Below are positions 6,641 to 16,189 of a DNA stretch of 64,000 nt, in pieces. Where the stretch lies: positions 1 through 64,000 of the forward strand of contig NZ_BJTV01000003.1 in the NCBI RefSeq assembly GCF_007176755.1, in the 5' to 3' direction. Position numbers and translations under genes: made by a program. Numbering within the stretch: position 1 is the stretch's first letter; the number at the start of each line of letters is the position of its first letter. The notes under the pieces are model-generated. The model made no database searches. It saw nothing but the letters and a program-made list of their open reading frames with translations, and was not told where the DNA came from. This DNA is from Streptomyces sp. 1-11 (GTDB taxonomy: Bacteria; Actinomycetota; Actinomycetes; Streptomycetales; Streptomycetaceae).

Positions 6641-7672
6641 ATGGCGCCGCAGCGCAGCACCGGAGCCGGTACGGAAGCGGAACTTCCCGAGTACGCCGGT
6701 CGGTATCGCCTGGAGTCGTGTCTGGGCTCCGGTGGCATGGGCGTGGTCCATCTGGCCCGCAGTGACTCCGGACTGAAGCTCGCGGTGAAGGTCGTGCACG
6801 CCGAGTTCGCCAGGGACCGCGAGTTCCGGGGGCGTTTCCGGCAGGAGGTGGCGGCGGCCCGCAGGGTGAGCGGGGCCTTCACCGCTCCGGTGGTGGACGC
6901 CGACCCGAACGCCGAACGGCCTTGGATGGCGACGCTGTTCATCCCCGGCCCGACCCTTTCGGAGCACGTGAAGCGGAGCGGTCCCATGCCGCCCGCCCAG
7001 GTGCGCCGTCTGATGGCCGGGCTGGCGGAGGCCCTGCGGGACATCCACCGGGTGGGCGTCGTGCACCGGGACCTCAAGCCGAGCAACGTCCTGCTCGCCG
7101 AGGACGGCCCGAAGGTCATCGACTTCGGCATCTCCCGGCCGAAGGACAGTGAACTGCGCACCGAGACGGGCAAGTTGATCGGGACGCCGCCGTTCATGGC
7201 GCCCGAGCAGTTCCGCCGGCCGCGGGAGGTCGGGCCGGCGGCGGACATCTTCGCCCTCGGCTCGGTGCTGGTGCACGCGGCCACCGGGCGGGGGCCGTTC
7301 GACTCCGACAGCCCCTATGTCGTCGCGTACCAGGTGGTGCACGACGAGCCGGATCTGACCGGGGTGCCGGAGAGTCTGGCTCCGCTGCTGCTGCGGTGTC
7401 TGGCGAAGGAGCCGGAGGACCGGCCCACCCCGGACGAGCTGATGCGCGAACTGCGCTCGATGGCCGCCTCCTACGACACCCAGGCGTTCATACCCGCGCA
7501 GCGGACCGGCGACGGTCCCCCGCCGCCCCGGCCGGCCGCGGCGGAGCCGGCGCCGGAGTCCGAGTCGGCGCCCGAGTCGGAGTCCGGGCCAAAGTCCGAG
7601 TCCGAGTCCGAGTCCGAGTCCGGGCCCGAGTCCGGGCCCGGGTCGGAGTCCGCGTCCCGTCCCCGGCCCTGA
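6641..7672 (+). CDS. Ser/Thr protein kinase (kinase half, ends at an in-frame TGA)
   Basis: A 343-aa Hanks-type kinase. The glycine loop is GSGGMGVVHLA, the catalytic Lys lies in LAVKVVH, and HRDLKPSN, DFGIS and GTPPFMAPEQ are all intact, so the kinase should be active. The start is the ATG after GGGGGTGG; upstream sequence is not coding-like. After the kinase domain is a Ser/Glu-rich tail encoded by GAGTCC repeats, then TGA. The next gene continues in the same frame 33 bp later and supplies the membrane anchor and sensor domain usually fused to such kinases. As it stands the kinase would be soluble. Confidence 0.88.
   Translation: MAPQRSTGAGTEAELPEYAGRYRLESCLGSGGMGVVHLARSDSGLKLAVKVVHAEFARDREFRGRFRQEVAAARRVSGAFTAPVVDADPNAERPWMATLFIPGPTLSEHVKRSGPMPPAQVRRLMAGLAEALRDIHRVGVVHRDLKPSNVLLAEDGPKVIDFGISRPKDSELRTETGKLIGTPPFMAPEQFRRPREVGPAADIFALGSVLVHAATGRGPFDSDSPYVVAYQVVHDEPDLTGVPESLAPLLLRCLAKEPEDRPTPDELMRELRSMAASYDTQAFIPAQRTGDGPPPPRPAAAEPAPESESAPESESGPKSESESESESGPESGPGSESASRPRP
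7555..7650 (+). repeat. GAGTCC-type hexanucleotide repeat
   Basis: About 95 bp of GAGTCC/GAGTCG/GGGCCC hexamers encode the Ser-Glu-Ser-Glu tail of the kinase. Because the unit is 6 bp, copy-number changes keep frame. Such tracts are prone to slippage. Confidence 0.75.
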
Positions 7673-7705
7673 AGCCGCCGGTCCGGGAGCCGGTCCGGGA
7701 GGCGG

Positions 7706-8857
7706 GTGGCCCTGGCCGCCGGGGTGCTCGCCGTCGTGCTGGGCGGTGCGCTCACGGGGCTGCTGTGGCCCGGCGGCGGCCCGGCGGACCGGGCGGCGGA
7801 CGCGCCGGCCGCTGCCGCCGCCGTCACCTCCTGGCGGGCGAAGCCCGTCGGCCAGGGTTCCGGGATGCCGCAATGCCTGTACGGGGACGGGAAGTTGCTG
7901 TGCGTCCGGTCCGGCGTGGCGTTCGCGCTCGACCCCGCGGACGGTGCGCTGCTGTGGCGGCGCCCGGTCACCGGGGAGCGCGCGGCCGGGGCGCCGGTCC
8001 TCGTGGACGGCCTGCTCCTGGTACCGGTGGACGGCGGCCGCCGGGTGGCGGCGCTCGACCCGGCCTCCGGTGAGCGGCGGTGGCTGCGGGACCTGCCCCC
8101 GCACGGGGCGGCTCGGTTCGCCGGCGGCACGCTCCTGGTCACCGGCGCCGACGGGACGGTCACGGGATCGTCCGCGGTCTCCGGGGCCCGGAAGTGGCAG
8201 CGCCGGGTCGCCGGGCGGGACACCCCCTCGCTGACGCTCCCCGGCGGCGATCCGCTGGTCTACGCGGCCGGCTCCTCGGCGGACGGCGCGTACACGCTGG
8301 TCACCGCCCTCGACCCGGGCTCCGGCGCCGTCCGGTGGGACGCCCGCCTCGAGGGCCGGCTGCAGGTCGTCGGCAGCGAGGACGGTGCGCTGTTCCTGCT
8401 GGCCGTCGATCCGGCCACGGGGGACGCGACCGCGGTCGTGCGCTACTCACCCGCCTCGCGTTCGGTGCGCCGGGTCGCGCTGCCCGTCCGGCGGGTGGCG
8501 GCCCAGGCGGACGTGCGCGACGGGGTGGTCCACGTGCTGGCGGCCGGTGGCTCGCTGGACGCCGTCGACGTGCGCACGGGCCGCCGGCTGTGGCACCTGG
8601 AGACGTCCGTGAGCCGTGGTTCGGCGCCGGTCTCCTCGGCCGGCCGGGTCTTCTTCACCGCGCCCGACGGACGGCTCATCGCCGTGGACGCGCGCGACGG
8701 GAGCCTGCTGGGGCAGACGCCGCCCCGGCTCGGCCGGAACGCGGGCACGGTCACGGCCGTGCTGCCGGCCCCCCTCCTCGCCGGCCCCCGCGTGTACGCC
8801 GCCGCTCCGGACGGCACCGTGTTCGCCGTGCCCGCGAAGGACCCTTCGGCCTGGTGA
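7706..8857 (+). CDS. Membrane-anchored PQQ-type beta-propeller sensor protein
   Basis: A 383-aa frame beginning at GTG with GGGAGG 3 nt upstream. Residues 1-21 form a hydrophobic helix (MALAAGVLAVVLGGALTGLLW). The rest shows repeated LDPADGALLWRR, LDPASGERRWLR, VDVRTGRRLWHL and VDARDGSLLGQ motifs, which are PQQ/WD-like blades of an extracytoplasmic beta-propeller. It is in the same frame as the kinase. The codons between the TGA and this GTG (SRRSGSRSGRR) read like the basic juxtamembrane linker of a receptor kinase, so this is probably the sensor half of an originally single protein. Confidence 0.75.
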   Translation: MALAAGVLAVVLGGALTGLLWPGGGPADRAADAPAAAAAVTSWRAKPVGQGSGMPQCLYGDGKLLCVRSGVAFALDPADGALLWRRPVTGERAAGAPVLVDGLLLVPVDGGRRVAALDPASGERRWLRDLPPHGAARFAGGTLLVTGADGTVTGSSAVSGARKWQRRVAGRDTPSLTLPGGDPLVYAAGSSADGAYTLVTALDPGSGAVRWDARLEGRLQVVGSEDGALFLLAVDPATGDATAVVRYSPASRSVRRVALPVRRVAAQADVRDGVVHVLAAGGSLDAVDVRTGRRLWHLETSVSRGSAPVSSAGRVFFTAPDGRLIAVDARDGSLLGQTPPRLGRNAGTVTAVLPAPLLAGPRVYAAAPDGTVFAVPAKDPSAW

Positions 8858-8862
8858 GACGG

Positions 8863-8900
8863 CGCGCGGGGCCGCCCCCGGTGGAGGGCGGCCCCGCGCG
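8863..8900. terminator. Bidirectional hairpin terminator between the PQQ gene and ilvD
   Basis: Perfect 15-bp stem CGCGCGGGGCCGCCC / GGGCGGCCCCGCGCG with an 8-nt loop, between two convergent stop codons (8857 and 8911). Confidence 0.7.
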
Positions 8901-8910
8901 GTGCTCCGGC

Positions 8911-10764
8911 TCAGCCGAGCTTGCTGACGTCGCGCACCGCGCCCTTGTCGGCGCTGGTCGCCATGGCGGCGTAGGCGCGCAGGGCGGCGGAGACCTTGCG
9001 GTCCCGGTTGCCCGGGGCGTAGTTCCCGCCCAGTTCCTCGTCGCGCCGGGCCAGCTCCGCCTCGTCGACCAGCAGCTCGATGGTGCGGTTCGGGATGTCG
9101 ATGCGGATGCGGTCGCCGTCCCGGACCAGGGCGATGGTGCCGCCGGAGGCCGCCTCGGGGGAGGCGTGGCCGATGGAGAGGCCGGAGGTGCCGCCGGAGA
9201 AGCGGCCGTCGGTGATCAGGGCGCAGGTCTTGCCCAGGCCGCGGCCCTTCAGGTACGAGGTCGGGTAGAGCATCTCCTGCATGCCGGGGCCGCCCTTGGG
9301 GCCCTCGTAGCGGATGACGACGACGTCGCCGTCCTTGACCTCCTGGGTGAGGATGCGCTGGACGGCCTCCTCCTGCGACTCGCAGACCACCGCCGGGCCC
9401 TCGAAGGTCCAGATCGACTCGTCGACGCCCGCGGTCTTCACCACGCAGCCGTCGACCGCCAGGTTGCCCCTGAGGACCGCGAGGCCGCCGTCCTTGGAGT
9501 AGGCGTGCTCGGCGGAGCGGATGCAGCCGTTCTCGGCGTCGTCGTCCAGCGCCTCCCAGCGCTCGGACTGGGAGAAGGCCTCGGCGGAGCGGACGCAGCC
9601 GGGGGCCGCGTGCCACAGCTCGACGGCCTCGGGCGACGGGGAGCCGCCGCGGACGTCCCAGGTCTTCAGCCAGTCGGACAGGGAGGGGCTGTGGACGGCG
9701 TGGACGTCCTCGTTGAGCAGGCCGGCGCGGTGCAGTTCGCCGAGCAGGGCGGGGATGCCGCCGGCGCGGTGCACGTCCTCCATGTAGTACGTGCGGTTCT
9801 TCGCGACGTTGGGCGCGACCTTGGCGAGGCAGGGGACGCGGCGGGAGACGGCGTCGATCTGCTCCAGGCCGAACGGGACGCCCGCCTCCTGGGCGGCGGC
9901 CAGCAGGTGCAGGATCGTGTTGGTGGAGCCGCCCATCGCGATGTCCAGGGCCATGGCGTTCTCGAAGGCCTGGAAGGTGGCGACGTTCAGCGGCAGGACC
10001 GAGTCGTCGTCCTGCTCGTAGTAGCGGCGGGTGAGGTCCATGACCGTGCGGGCCGCGTTCTCGTACAGGGCGCGGCGGGCGGTGTGGGTGGCGAGGACCG
10101 AGCCGTTGCCGGGCAGGGAGAGGCCGATCGCCTCGGTCAGGCAGTTCATCGAGTTGGCGGTGAACATGCCCGAACAGCTTCCGCAGGTCGGGCAGGCGTT
10201 CTCCTCGATGCGGAGGATGTCCTCGTCGGAGATCTTGTCGTTGACGGCGTCGGAGATCGCGTCGACGAGGTCCAGGGTGCGCACCGTGCCGTCGACCAGC
10301 GTGGCGCGGCCGGACTCCATGGGGCCGCCGGAGACGAAGACCGTCGGGATGTTCAGGCGCAGGGCCGCCATCAGCATGCCCGGGGTGATCTTGTCGCAGT
10401 TGGAGATGCAGACGAGGGCGTCGGCGCAGTGGGCCTCGACCATGTACTCCACCGAGTCCGCGATCAGGTCGCGGGAGGGCAGGGAGTAGAGCATGCCGCC
10501 GTGGCCCATGGCGATGCCGTCGTCCACCGCGATGGTGTTGAACTCGCGCGGGATGCCGCCCGCCTCCTTGATCGCCTCGCTGACGATCCGGCCGACCGGC
10601 TGCAGGTGGGTGTGGCCCGGCACGAACTCGGTGAAGGAGTTGGCGACGGCGATGACCGGCTTCCGGCCGATGTCCGCACCGGGTACACCGGAGGCGCGCA
10701 TAAGGGCGCGGGCGCCCGCCATGTTGCGGCCGTGGGTGACTGTGCGGGACCTCAGCTCGGGCAT
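8911..10764 (-). CDS. ilvD: Dihydroxy-acid dehydratase
   Basis: A 617-aa enzyme of branched-chain amino acid and pantothenate precursor synthesis, dehydrating 2,3-dihydroxy-isovalerate and -methylvalerate. It starts [20 protein letters not shown], the normal IlvD N-terminus, with GGAGCGA upstream; a longer frame to 10845 adds 27 unconserved residues. Fe-S cluster cysteines are visible in [11 protein letters not shown] and [14 protein letters not shown]. The C-terminal [19 protein letters not shown] is the family signature. It has its own promoter and stands alone. Confidence 0.96.
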   Translation of the reverse strand: MPELRSRTVTHGRNMAGARALMRASGVPGADIGRKPVIAVANSFTEFVPGHTHLQPVGRIVSEAIKEAGGIPREFNTIAVDDGIAMGHGGMLYSLPSRDLIADSVEYMVEAHCADALVCISNCDKITPGMLMAALRLNIPTVFVSGGPMESGRATLVDGTVRTLDLVDAISDAVNDKISDEDILRIEENACPTCGSCSGMFTANSMNCLTEAIGLSLPGNGSVLATHTARRALYENAARTVMDLTRRYYEQDDDSVLPLNVATFQAFENAMALDIAMGGSTNTILHLLAAAQEAGVPFGLEQIDAVSRRVPCLAKVAPNVAKNRTYYMEDVHRAGGIPALLGELHRAGLLNEDVHAVHSPSLSDWLKTWDVRGGSPSPEAVELWHAAPGCVRSAEAFSQSERWEALDDDAENGCIRSAEHAYSKDGGLAVLRGNLAVDGCVVKTAGVDESIWTFEGPAVVCESQEEAVQRILTQEVKDGDVVVIRYEGPKGGPGMQEMLYPTSYLKGRGLGKTCALITDGRFSGGTSGLSIGHASPEAASGGTIALVRDGDRIRIDIPNRTIELLVDEAELARRDEELGGNYAPGNRDRKVSAALRAYAAMATSADKGAVRDVSKLG

Positions 10765-10814
10765 CTTCGCTCGCTCCTTCGAAGACCTTCTGCCAGTGAG
10801 TACTGACTCCTCCG

Positions 10815-10853
10815 AGCGTACGCCGCCGCTCCAAGGGATGGACAAGCCTGTCC
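10815..10853 (-). promoter_or_regulatory. Candidate ilvD promoter with short dyad
   Basis: On the minus strand a -10 TACGCT (10815-10820) lies 19 nt from TTGTCC. The dyad GGACA-AGCC-TGTCC (10840-10853) overlaps the -35 position and could be an operator. The 5' UTR would be about 45 nt. Weak evidence. Confidence 0.35.
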
Positions 10854-10908
10854 GGATTCCGGGACGCGTGTTTCACGGGGCCGTGGCCGGGACGGGCCGG
10901 CGCGGCTG

Positions 10909-11514
10909 TCAGGGCTCGGTCAGATGGCGCTGCACCACGGGGGCGACCCGCGCGACGATCTGTTCCAGGTCCGCCGAGGCCAGCGGCTCCAGCTTGATCA
11001 CATACCGCATCATCGCCGCGCCGACGAGCTGCGCGGCGGCCAGTTCGGCGCGCAGTTCCGCGTCCGGCAGGTCCACCTGGGCGGCCACGCGGCGCAGCAG
11101 CTGGGAGGCGACCAGACGGCGGAAGACGGCCGCCGCGGTCTCGTTGTTCACGGCGGACCGGAGGATCGCGAGCAGGGGCGTCCGGGTCGTGGGGTTCTCC
11201 CAGACGCCGAGGAGGAAGCGGGTCAGCCGTTCGCCGACCTCGGCCGGCGGGACGTCGGCGATCGCGTCGGGCACCTCGAGCGCGGGCGCGAAGGCGACCG
11301 CGACGGACGCCTCGAAGATCTGTTCCTTGGTGCCGAAGTAGTGGTGGACGAGCGCCGAGTCGACCCCGGCGGCCTTGGCGATGCCGCGTACGGACGTCTT
11401 CTCGTAGCCGCGCTCGGAGAACTCCTCGCGGGCGGCGGCCAGGATGCGGTCGCGGGTGCCGGCGGACTCGGTGCGCGGGGGCCGGCCCCTGCGGCGCGAG
11501 GTGGCGCCGGTCAT
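10909..11514 (-). CDS. TetR-family transcriptional regulator
   Basis: A 201-aa protein. A basic N-terminus ([11 protein letters not shown]) precedes a TetR helix-turn-helix ([37 protein letters not shown], about residues 26-62). The ligand domain is unassigned. Its ATG overlaps the stop of the upstream sugar isomerase gene (ATGA), so the two are co-translated. It may regulate that gene or autoregulate. Confidence 0.9.
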   Translation of the reverse strand: MTGATSRRRGRPPRTESAGTRDRILAAAREEFSERGYEKTSVRGIAKAAGVDSALVHHYFGTKEQIFEASVAVAFAPALEVPDAIADVPPAEVGERLTRFLLGVWENPTTRTPLLAILRSAVNNETAAAVFRRLVASQLLRRVAAQVDLPDAELRAELAAAQLVGAAMMRYVIKLEPLASADLEQIVARVAPVVQRHLTEP

Positions 11515-12323
11515 CGCCGGGGCACCCGCACGGCGGCGGCGAGGTGCTGCCGGGTGAAGGCCAGGGCCTCGGCGAGGTCGGCCTCACGCTCGGCGCCGGA
11601 CATCGCGCGCCGGGTGTTGACCTCGATCACCACGTGGCCGTCGAAGCCGGTGTGCGTGAGCCGCTCCAGCAGTTCGGCGCAGGGCTGGTTGCCGCGGCCG
11701 GGCACCAGGTGCTCGTCCTTGGCGGAGCCGCGGCCGTCGGCGAGGTGGACGTGGCCGAGCCGGTCGCCCATGCGGTCGATCATGGCGAGCGCGTCGGTGC
11801 GGGCCGTCGAGGTGTGGCTGAGGTCGATCGTGAAGTGCCGGTAGTCGTCCTTGGTGACGTCCCAGTCGGGGGCGTAGGCCAGCATCTCGCGGTCGCGGTA
11901 GCGCCACGGGTACATGTTCTCCACGGCGAACCGCACGTCCGTCTCGTTCGCCATCCGCCACACGCCGGTGACGAAGTCGCGGGCGTACTGCCGCTGCCAG
12001 CGGAACGGCGGGTGGACGACGACCGTGTCGGCGCCCAGCTTCTCGGCGGCCGCGCGGGCCCGCTGGAGCTTGACCCACGGGTCGGTGGACCAGACGCGCT
12101 GGGTGATCAGCAGGCAGGGGGCGTGCACGGCGAGGATCGGGATGCCGTGGTAGTCGGACAGCCGGCGCAGGGCCTGGATGTCCTGGCTCACCGGGTCGGT
12201 CCACACCATGACCTCGACGCCGTCGTAGCCCACGCGCGCGGCGATCTCGAAGGCGGTCGCCGTCGACTCCGGGTACACCGAGGCCGTCGACAGGGCGACC
12301 TTTACGTCCCTTGGTTCAGCCAC
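11511..12323 (-). CDS. Sugar phosphate isomerase/epimerase (AP endonuclease 2-like TIM barrel)
   Basis: A 270-aa protein. The barrel motif [31 protein letters not shown] opens the domain; [24 protein letters not shown] and [19 protein letters not shown] carry likely metal ligands (His, Glu, Asp, His), and VIEVNTR closes it. GTG at 12323 is preferred because AAGG lies 8 nt upstream; GTG 12332 is also in frame. Coupled to the downstream TetR gene. The substrate is unknown; xylose isomerase-like epimerases are the nearest fold. Confidence 0.82.
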   Translation of the reverse strand: MAEPRDVKVALSTASVYPESTATAFEIAARVGYDGVEVMVWTDPVSQDIQALRRLSDYHGIPILAVHAPCLLITQRVWSTDPWVKLQRARAAAEKLGADTVVVHPPFRWQRQYARDFVTGVWRMANETDVRFAVENMYPWRYRDREMLAYAPDWDVTKDDYRHFTIDLSHTSTARTDALAMIDRMGDRLGHVHLADGRGSAKDEHLVPGRGNQPCAELLERLTHTGFDGHVVIEVNTRRAMSGAEREADLAEALAFTRQHLAAAVRVPRR

Positions 12324-12471
12324 GTCCGTCACCTTACGGGGTCGGGCGACCCGGGTGCGGGGTGCCGGTTCGCCATTGTGAGCTTTGCCATCCGCGTGGT
12401 CGCGCGGCATGCCGGGCCGCTCGCGCGCGCGGCGGCGGCATGTGCGGATACGGTTCCGCACCCCCGGGCAC

Positions 12472-13404
12472 TCAGTCGGAGCCCATGTGGTCGAGGCGGC
12501 GGAGGATGACGCCCTCACGCAGCGCCCAGGGACAGATCTCCAGGCTCTCCACGCGGAACAGGTCCATCGCGCCCTCGGCCACCAGGGCGCCGGCGAGGAG
12601 CTGGCCGGCCCTGCCCTCCGAGACGCCGGGGAGTTCCGCGCACTGCTCGGCGGTCATCCCGGCCAGCCGCGGCACCCAGGCCTCCAGGGACTCGCGCTTG
12701 AGCTCGCGCTGGACGTAGAGGCCCTCCGCGCTGCGGGCGGCACCGGCGATGCGGGCCAGCTGCTTGAAGGTCTTGGAGGTGGCGACCACGTGGTCGGGGG
12801 CGCCGAAGCGGCTGAACTCGCCGACGGTGCGGGCGATCTCCGTGCGGACGTGGCGGCGCAGGGCGCGCACGTCGTCGGGTGCCGGCGGGTCGCCGGGCAG
12901 CCAGCCCGCGGTGAGGCGGCCGGCGCCGAGCGGCAGGGAGACGGCGGCGTACGGCTCCTCGTCCATGCCGTAGGCGATCTCCAGGGAGCCGCCGCCGATG
13001 TCCAGGACCAGCAGCTTGCCGGCGGACCAGCCGAACCAGCGGCGGACGGCGAGGAAGGTGAGCCGGGCCTCCTCCGGGCCGGTGAGCACCTGGAGCCGCA
13101 CGCCGGTCTCGTTCTCCACGCGCGCGAGGACGTCGTCGGCGTTGGTGGCCTCCCGGACGGCGGAGGTGGCGAACGGCAGCAGGTCCTCGACGCCCTTGTC
13201 CTCGGCGGCCTGGAGCGCGTCCCGGACCACGTCGACCAGCCGGTGGATGCCGTCGTCGCCGATGGCGCCGCTGCCGTCGAGCAGTTGGGCGAGCCGCAGG
13301 TCGGCCTTGTGGGAGTGCGCGGGCAGCGGCCGTGCGCCGGGGTGGGCGTCCACCACCAGCAGATGCACCGTGTTGGAACCCACGTCCAGGACACCGAGTC
13401 TCAT
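12472..13404 (-). CDS. Ppx/GppA-family exopolyphosphatase
   Basis: A 310-aa protein of the sugar kinase/Hsp70 fold that hydrolyses polyphosphate or (p)ppGpp. Phosphate motif 1 is [19 protein letters not shown] and phosphate motif 2 is [22 protein letters not shown] is also conserved. The length matches the short actinobacterial Ppx without the HD domain. The ATG is at the start of the fold. It is divergent from the Cys-rich gene at 13476, with 71 bp between. Confidence 0.9.
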   Translation of the reverse strand: MRLGVLDVGSNTVHLLVVDAHPGARPLPAHSHKADLRLAQLLDGSGAIGDDGIHRLVDVVRDALQAAEDKGVEDLLPFATSAVREATNADDVLARVENETGVRLQVLTGPEEARLTFLAVRRWFGWSAGKLLVLDIGGGSLEIAYGMDEEPYAAVSLPLGAGRLTAGWLPGDPPAPDDVRALRRHVRTEIARTVGEFSRFGAPDHVVATSKTFKQLARIAGAARSAEGLYVQRELKRESLEAWVPRLAGMTAEQCAELPGVSEGRAGQLLAGALVAEGAMDLFRVESLEICPWALREGVILRRLDHMGSD

Positions 13405-13463
13405 GTACGGAACGCTACTGCCAGAACCTGCGTCCTCGGTCCCCGTTGCGGGCCCGGGCCACT

Positions 13464-13469
13464 TACCCT
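13464..13469 (+). promoter_or_regulatory. -10 of a leaderless transcript
   Basis: TACCCT ends 6 nt before GTG 13476. There is no Shine-Dalgarno, so translation probably begins at the first transcribed base. Confidence 0.5.
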
Positions 13470-13475
13470 GGACGC

Positions 13476-14324
13476 GTGCCAAAGACGAAAAAGGCGAAGG
13501 ACGACAAGTCGTCCAAGTCCGGCAAGACGCCCAGAAAAGCCCCGAAGGTGAGTGACGAGAAGGGGCTCGACTTCGCGCGCGCGTGGGTGGAGTTCCCTGA
13601 TCCGGCGGACGACGAGCAGGTGTTCCGCTGCGATCTGACATGGCTGACCTCTCGCTGGAACTGCATCTTCGGCAGCGGCTGCCAGGGCATCCAGGCGGGC
13701 CGCGCCGACGACGGGTGCTGCTCGCTGGGCGCGCACTTTTCCGACGAGGACGACGAGAAGCGCGTCGCCGAGCACGTGGCGCGGCTCACGCCCGAGATCT
13801 GGCAGCACCACGACGAGGGCACCCGCAACGGCTGGATCTCCGAGGACGAGGAGGGGTCCCGGCAGACCCGGCCCTTCCAGGGATCCTGCGTCTTCCAGAA
13901 CCGTCCGGGCTTCGCGGGCGGCGCGGGCTGCTCGCTGCACATCCTCGCCCTGAAGGAGGGCCGGGAGCCGCTGGAGACCAAGCCGGACGTCTGCTGGCAG
14001 CTCCCCATCCGGCGCACGTACGACTGGATCGACCGGCCGGACGACACCCGCGTACTGCAGGTGTCGATCGGCGAGTACGACCGCCGGGGCTGGGGCCCGG
14101 GCGGCCATGACCTGCACTGGTGGTGCACCTCGGCCACCTCGGCGCACGGCGCGGGCGAGCCGGTGTACGTCTCCTACCGGGCGGAGCTGACCGAGCTGAT
14201 GGGCAAGGCCGGCTACGACCGCCTGGCCGAGCTGTGCGAGCAGCGCCTGGCCTCGCAGCTCCCGCTGGTCGCGCCGCACCCCGCGGACCCGGAGATTCCT
14301 CAGGCACTGCCGGACGGCCCTTAG
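13476..14324 (+). CDS. Conserved Cys-rich protein of unknown function
   Basis: A 282-aa protein. GTG 13476 gives the basic start ([20 protein letters not shown]) and a leaderless message. The centre has a cysteine-rich block: [20 protein letters not shown], then [16 protein letters not shown], and further on GSCVFQN and GGAGCSLH. The spacing suggests a metal or Fe-S site. The C-terminal half is rich in Trp (WHQ-, WIDRPDD- and [13 protein letters not shown] segments). It is divergent from the Ppx gene. I do not recognise a functional family. Confidence 0.75.
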   Translation: MPKTKKAKDDKSSKSGKTPRKAPKVSDEKGLDFARAWVEFPDPADDEQVFRCDLTWLTSRWNCIFGSGCQGIQAGRADDGCCSLGAHFSDEDDEKRVAEHVARLTPEIWQHHDEGTRNGWISEDEEGSRQTRPFQGSCVFQNRPGFAGGAGCSLHILALKEGREPLETKPDVCWQLPIRRTYDWIDRPDDTRVLQVSIGEYDRRGWGPGGHDLHWWCTSATSAHGAGEPVYVSYRAELTELMGKAGYDRLAELCEQRLASQLPLVAPHPADPEIPQALPDGP

Positions 14325-16003
14325 GGCCTGTCTGACGGGCTCGGGCCGCCGTCGTCGTCGGTGGGCGGCAGGGACGAGCTCGGCGGGTCGGACGGTGCCG
14401 GATCGGACGGGGTGGCCGGCGGGTCCGAGGGCGAGGGGGGCGGACTGGACGGCGGGTCGGTGTGGGCCGGGGGCGTGGGGCTCGGGTCGGGGGCGTGCGT
14501 CGAGGGCGGGGCCGGGGGGCCGCCGGGGGCGGTGCCGTAGCCGTCGATCGTGACCGCGGCGCCGGCCGGTGAGACCGCCACCCGCGCGTGCCAGTGGCCG
14601 GACGGCTCGCGCAGCCGGTCGACGTGCACCTTGATCGTGAACGTCTCGCCGGGCCGCAGCGTTCCGGACGACCGGCTGAAGTAGAGCCAGGACGCCGAGG
14701 TCGACGCGGACCAGTGGACCGGTTCCGAGCCGGACACGGTGAGTGTGATCAGCGTGGTCTCGCCGTCGGTGCGCGCGCCGACCGCGAGCTGCCCGGCGCC
14801 CTTCCTGCCGCTCCCGCCGACGCTGACGACCTCCACGGAGACGTCCGTCGTGCCCTTCCCGCGCGGGGCGCCGGACGGCTTCACCCGGGCGTTGCCCGCG
14901 TTCTCGTAGCCGCCGCCGGTGTCGCCGCCGAACGCGTCGGGGCCCTGCGCCTCACGCGCGGGGCCCGGACGGCCGTCCTCGCCGCCCACCGGCGCGCCCC
15001 GGTACGCGGCCCACAGCGCTAGCACGGGGGCGGCGACCACGGTGGCCACGACGGTCGTGGTGACGGCACGCGCGCGGAGCCGGTCGCGACGGGCTGCGCG
15101 GTCCTTGGGGTCCATCGGGAAGCCGCGCCGGTCGAAGCGTGGCGCGGCCGCGCCACGCGCGCGCGGGTGGTGCGCGAGGGCGACGTGCAGGGCCGCGCGG
15201 GGCGCCTGCAGGACCGGCAGCTCGGCGGGGGTGACCGTGGCGCCGGGCCAGCGGCCGGGGACGGCCCGCTCGGCGGTGCGGCGGCAGCGCGGGCAGTCGT
15301 CGACGTGCCGGACCAGCTCTCGGCGCAGGGTGGCGCTGAGGACCAGCCGGCTGTCTCCGGTGAGGTGGGCCACGCTCGGGCAGCCGCCGGTCTCCACCAC
15401 CGCGAGCGCCGCCCGGGTCCGCTCGACCTCGCAGGCCGCGGAGGCCAGCAGCTCGCGCGCGGCGGCGGGCGTCATGCCGAGGACGGCGGCGACCTCGGGC
15501 GCGGCGAGGTGGTGGCGGACGGCGAGCTCCAGCGCCTCGCGCTGCTCCGGGGAGGTGCCGGCCGCCTCCGGCCAGGCGAGCAGGGCGAGTTCACCGCGCC
15601 GTTGCTCCACGACCTCCGGGGCCGCGGGCGGATCGGCCGGCCGTTTCGCGGCGGCCGGCCGGCCCGACGCGTGGCCGGCCTGGCGTTTCCGCCGGGCCTC
15701 GGCGAGCCCGCGCAGACACGCCCAGCGGGCCAGGGCGTACAGCCAGGCCCGCTGGTCGGCGGCGTCCGGGACCCGCTGGCCGCGCCGCTCGGCGACCGCG
15801 AGGACGTCCCCGAGGGCCGCGGTGGCCGCGTCGTGGTCGCACAGCACCGACAGGCAGTAGGTGAACAGACCGTCCAGGTACGGCTCGTAGCGCGCCGGCG
15901 GTCGCTGCGCGAGGGTGCGCGCGGCGGCTCGGTCGCGCGCCTCCCGGTGTGTCCGATGTGCGCCGGTGGTGCGGGTCGTCGTCTCCGGACTGCTGCTCAT
16001 CAC
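14321..16003 (-). CDS. Membrane protein fusing sigma-like domain, zinc finger, TM helix and BACON domain
   Basis: A 560-aa protein. Residues about 38-100 resemble sigma-70 region 2 ([20 protein letters not shown], then [19 protein letters not shown]). About 150-195 resembles region 4 ([20 protein letters not shown]). About 220-240 is an HxxxCxxC motif (HVDDCPRC) of ZAS anti-sigma type. A TM helix lies near 310-330. A Ser/Gly linker leads to a BACON-like Ig fold ([20 protein letters not shown]), and a Pro/Ser-rich tail ends the protein. Start GTG 16003 (or ATG 16000) is 7 nt past a -10 TACGGT. It could be a membrane-tethered regulator; function not known. Its stop overlaps the convergent gene by 4 bp. 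Confidence 0.72.
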   Translation of the reverse strand: MMSSSPETTTRTTGAHRTHREARDRAAARTLAQRPPARYEPYLDGLFTYCLSVLCDHDAATAALGDVLAVAERRGQRVPDAADQRAWLYALARWACLRGLAEARRKRQAGHASGRPAAAKRPADPPAAPEVVEQRRGELALLAWPEAAGTSPEQREALELAVRHHLAAPEVAAVLGMTPAAARELLASAACEVERTRAALAVVETGGCPSVAHLTGDSRLVLSATLRRELVRHVDDCPRCRRTAERAVPGRWPGATVTPAELPVLQAPRAALHVALAHHPRARGAAAPRFDRRGFPMDPKDRAARRDRLRARAVTTTVVATVVAAPVLALWAAYRGAPVGGEDGRPGPAREAQGPDAFGGDTGGGYENAGNARVKPSGAPRGKGTTDVSVEVVSVGGSGRKGAGQLAVGARTDGETTLITLTVSGSEPVHWSASTSASWLYFSRSSGTLRPGETFTIKVHVDRLREPSGHWHARVAVSPAGAAVTIDGYGTAPGGPPAPPSTHAPDPSPTPPAHTDPPSSPPPSPSDPPATPSDPAPSDPPSSSLPPTDDDGGPSPSDRP

Positions 16004-16010
16004 CCGTGCG

Positions 16011-16016
16011 ACCGTA
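16011..16016 (-). promoter_or_regulatory. -10 of the sigma-BACON gene
   Basis: Minus-strand TACGGT is followed by 7 nt and then GTG 16003, the leaderless arrangement seen repeatedly in this window. Confidence 0.45.
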
Positions 16017-16189
16017 GGCGGCGGCGCAGTGCTCCTTCCGGCACCTTGAGCTCTTTTAATTCGTACGGGTGAAACGATCCCTCATAAGGGGACAGGAACC
16101 TTTCGTTCCGCGGCCTCCGCCCGATGGGCCGTGACCGGTGCCGGGCGGCCCTCGGGGGCGTTGTCAGTGGGGCGGGCTACGGTTTCCGC

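Noticed and set aside
8447..11587. 1046-residue minus-strand open frame
   Set aside because: It is a shifted frame of ilvD and flanking genes with low-complexity composition.
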